Assembly: GCA_903858555.1 (NCBI GenBank)
Contig: CAIOJG010000091.1
Span: 1 to 5,938 of the forward strand
Source: Candidatus Magasanikiibacteriota bacterium
Lineage (GTDB): Bacteria; Patescibacteriota; Patescibacteriia; Magasanikbacterales; GWA2-37-8
Length of the DNA stretch: 5,938 nucleotides
Reading direction: 5' to 3'
Of this stretch, positions 3,908-5,938 are shown piece after piece (position 1 is the first letter of the stretch; the number at the start of each line of letters is the position of its first letter). The notes under the pieces are model-generated. The model had not been told where the DNA came from, made no database searches, and saw only the letters and a list, made by a program, of their open reading frames with translations. Made by a program: the position numbers and the translations under genes.

Positions 3908-5938
3908 TTAATTAGCCTCTTGTTTTGCTTGTTTCTTTTCTTTTTTTGCTGCGGCTAAAATTTGTTCCATCTGTTTATTAAATTCAAGCAATGATCTTTG
4001 TACCGCATGAATCAACATACGTTCACTTCCACCCTGCAGACTATAATATCCGTCTCGACCCTTGCCTCCGGTATTTACTAACGACGTTCTTAAACCTCTT
4101 CCTCTCGCTTCTTCTACCACACTATTTCCAAACTTAGTAGTTTCTAACATAGCCAAACCATTGGCTCTGTCACCACCTATTTCTTTTGATGGTTTTAAAA
4201 ATAAATTATTAATTGCGGTAAGGCCATTGACCAGCTCGATTGATGCTTGTGTAAATATAGCCTCTGGTTTTATTTTAGTTCCTTCTATAAATTGGTCAGT
4301 AGTCATTCCTTCGCTTGCCGCCACACTATCAAAACGAGTACTGTTTTGCTGTCCGCCAAACTCTTCAGTATCTACCCAACGACCTTCATCATCTATATAA
4401 CCAGCCGCCTCGGTCGTATGAAAATTTTCATTGTGATCTGCAACACCTTGTAAAGTGCTAGCAAGCATTTTTATATATGCATGTATTGAATCTTTTTCTT
4501 GTTTGGTAGCTGATTCTACAAATGATGATACTTCAAGACCGGGATTCCTTCTTGCAAAAAAAACAAATAAATCTTGCGGTTTGTCCAAGACATCGCTATC
4601 AATAATTTCTTGCACCAAGCCATCATATATTTCAATTTGAGGAAAGTATTTTTCAAAAGTCTGTATAGCCACAGTGCCGTAATAAGCAGTCATCACACAA
4701 CGTTCAAATGGTTCTTTTCTATCGAGTGAAAGAGATCTAAATTCAACCGCTGGTGCTTTGTTAGCAAAAACTTTCATTGCATCCGACTCACCTCGCTGAC
4801 GGATATTCATTCCTCTAGCCATTGATAATTCTACAACGTTTTTCCCAGCATTCACTCCACCCCAACCTGCCATCACCATAAGATTTTGTAAAGCATTCAC
4901 TGCTCCATTTATTCTTACTCCTCGTTCACCACCAATAGTAAGATGATAACCACGACCAGCACGTTCAAAACCATCTTTTTCAAAATTAAAATCAATAAAC
5001 TCCAAATCTTCCAATAATTGCATTTCAAGCAACATGGCATACGGATTTTCAGTTGGCCGAGTAGCGATTTCGTGCAGAGCATCATTACCCTGTCCAATGC
5101 GGCCATACCTACTAAGTCGCACAATGTGATTTTTATATTTCCAGCTGCCAGTAGCCTGATTATACCCTTCAGAAACACTATTACTTACTTCGTATTCCAT
5201 ACCAATTGAAGCACGTGTTCCATCAGGTACAGAAGACTGATCAATAATACCTAGCACTTCTTTGTATTTTACTAATTCTTTTTTAAATGAGGCGGTAAAT
5301 TCTTTTAAATCTTTTGTGGCTCCAAATTCACGAGCGGCCAATAAAACTACTATGGTTAGTCCTTTGTCACTAGCGCCATAAGTCTCCACCATTTCTTTGA
5401 TTTCTTGACCGAGACTAAGGGATTCAGATTCTGGCTCATCATATTTATCCAAAATTGAATATTCACCTTTGTCTATCATTTGTGATACTGCAAAAGATAT
5501 AGATAGCTGAGAATCTCTAGTTGGAATCTCAGGTTGCTGCAATAAGTCAACAAACTCCCAAAATTGGTCGGCGTTTAGTTCTCCAATACCTGCCAATGCA
5601 TCTGATGATAGTTCTTTATCTTCAAAAATTATTTCTTTTATGTTTTTAAAAGACAAAATTGCCAGTTTACTAGCGTTTTTTATTATTTGAGCTCTTACCG
5701 CTGGATCAAATTTTTCGGATAATAGTTTTGAGAATTCGGATAGCACTAGTTCATTATCAAGCAAACGCATCGCCGTTATAATTGGTGCATCGACGCTAGT
5801 TTTTAAAAAAAGTTCTCGCACAAAAGGTCTTATCAATTCTCCTATTTTTACCATGTCAAGAACTGAATTGTTATACAGTTCAACAATAAGAGTGGATTTA
5901 TATGAATCATGGACATCGAATGATAACCCTTTTTTAAC
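3908..5938 (-). CDS. large protein with a GCS/amidoligase-like central region, 5'-partial
   Basis: Stop TAA is at 3908-3910. The first in-window Met (5852-5854) gives 648 residues, but the frame is open for 28 more codons to the window edge and that Met has no Shine-Dalgarno, so the true start is probably outside. Numbering from that Met, residues 1-210 are helical and unrecognised. Residues 215-400 carry a motif series like glutamate-cysteine-ligase-type carboxylate-amine ligases: GMEYEV (218-223), HEIATRP (261-267), GYHLTIGG (302-309) and VEFRSLSL (370-377). Glu220, Glu222, Glu262, His304, Glu371 and Arg373 are candidate metal/ATP ligands. The family's usual GxHxH reads GxHxT here, which is atypical. 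The C-terminal third has Gly-rich conserved-looking stretches (NTGGKGRDGYYSLQGG, 594-609) and a Lys-rich tail. No signal peptide or membrane segment is seen. If the assignment holds, it would join a carboxylate to an amine using ATP; the substrate is unknown. It is first of three close genes in this window. The gene is certain, the fold call moderate. Confidence 0.8.
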   Translation of the reverse strand, partial: VKKGLSFDVHDSYKSTLIVELYNNSVLDMVKIGELIRPFVRELFLKTSVDAPIITAMRLLDNELVLSEFSKLLSEKFDPAVRAQIIKNASKLAILSFKNIKEIIFEDKELSSDALAGIGELNADQFWEFVDLLQQPEIPTRDSQLSISFAVSQMIDKGEYSILDKYDEPESESLSLGQEIKEMVETYGASDKGLTIVVLLAAREFGATKDLKEFTASFKKELVKYKEVLGIIDQSSVPDGTRASIGMEYEVSNSVSEGYNQATGSWKYKNHIVRLSRYGRIGQGNDALHEIATRPTENPYAMLLEMQLLEDLEFIDFNFEKDGFERAGRGYHLTIGGERGVRINGAVNALQNLMVMAGWGGVNAGKNVVELSMARGMNIRQRGESDAMKVFANKAPAVEFRSLSLDRKEPFERCVMTAYYGTVAIQTFEKYFPQIEIYDGLVQEIIDSDVLDKPQDLFVFFARRNPGLEVSSFVESATKQEKDSIHAYIKMLASTLQGVADHNENFHTTEAAGYIDDEGRWVDTEEFGGQQNSTRFDSVAASEGMTTDQFIEGTKIKPEAIFTQASIELVNGLTAINNLFLKPSKEIGGDRANGLAMLETTKFGNSVVEEARGRGLRTSLVNTGGKGRDGYYSLQGGSERMLIHAVQRSLLEFNKQMEQILAAAKKEKKQAKQEAN

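Noticed and set aside
4062..5209. Open frames of 61-112 codons on both strands inside the large upstream gene
   Set aside because: They are other-frame shadows of a continuous frame of at least 676 codons with protein-like motifs.
2623..5938. Reassigned UGA codon (as in some CPR lineages)
   Set aside because: No in-frame UGA interrupts any gene, and the visible native stops are TAA, TAA and TAG, consistent with the standard code.

Overview
The window looks like part of a genome from the Candidate Phyla Radiation (Patescibacteria), most likely a Parcubacteria-type lineage. The clue is protein sequence recalled from family knowledge, not a search: the RpoB N-terminal half and the small PD-(D/E)XK nuclease both read like versions from that group. 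The DNA is AT-rich, with poly-A/T gene leaders and no clear Shine-Dalgarno sites. The genetic code is standard: the native genes whose ends are visible stop with TAA or TAG, and no in-frame UGA interrupts them. Every convincing gene is on the minus strand, so transcription runs from high to low coordinates.

Layout in transcription order. (1) 5938 to 3908: a large protein of unknown role, cut by the window edge, whose middle resembles the glutamate-cysteine-ligase/amidoligase fold. (2) 3902 to 3504: a 132-residue acidic helical protein that I do not recognise. (3) 3492 to 2623: a 289-residue Cas4/RecB-like PD-(D/E)XK nuclease with a possible iron-sulfur cluster. Gaps of 5 and 11 bases suggest these three form one operon whose promoter lies outside the window. 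(4) 2622 to 2240: a 383-base intergenic region with a weak terminator candidate, two DnaA-box-like sites, a strong sigma70-type promoter and a roughly 240-base hairpin-rich leader. (5) 2239 to about 107: rpoB, encoding the RNA polymerase beta subunit, N-terminal half only.

The first ~106 bases are about 70% GC, against about 39% just beyond, and break rpoB in mid-domain just before the expected ELALGQN-type sequence. This is most likely a chimeric join at a contig end. The predicted beta tail from there (arginine-rich, stopping at 32-34) should not be treated as real protein.

The most interesting item is the upstream three-gene cluster, a possible amidoligase-like enzyme next to a nuclease. 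No joint function can be shown from sequence alone. The structured rpoB leader, with a tiny upstream ORF overlapping terminator-like hairpins, is the second candidate for follow-up.
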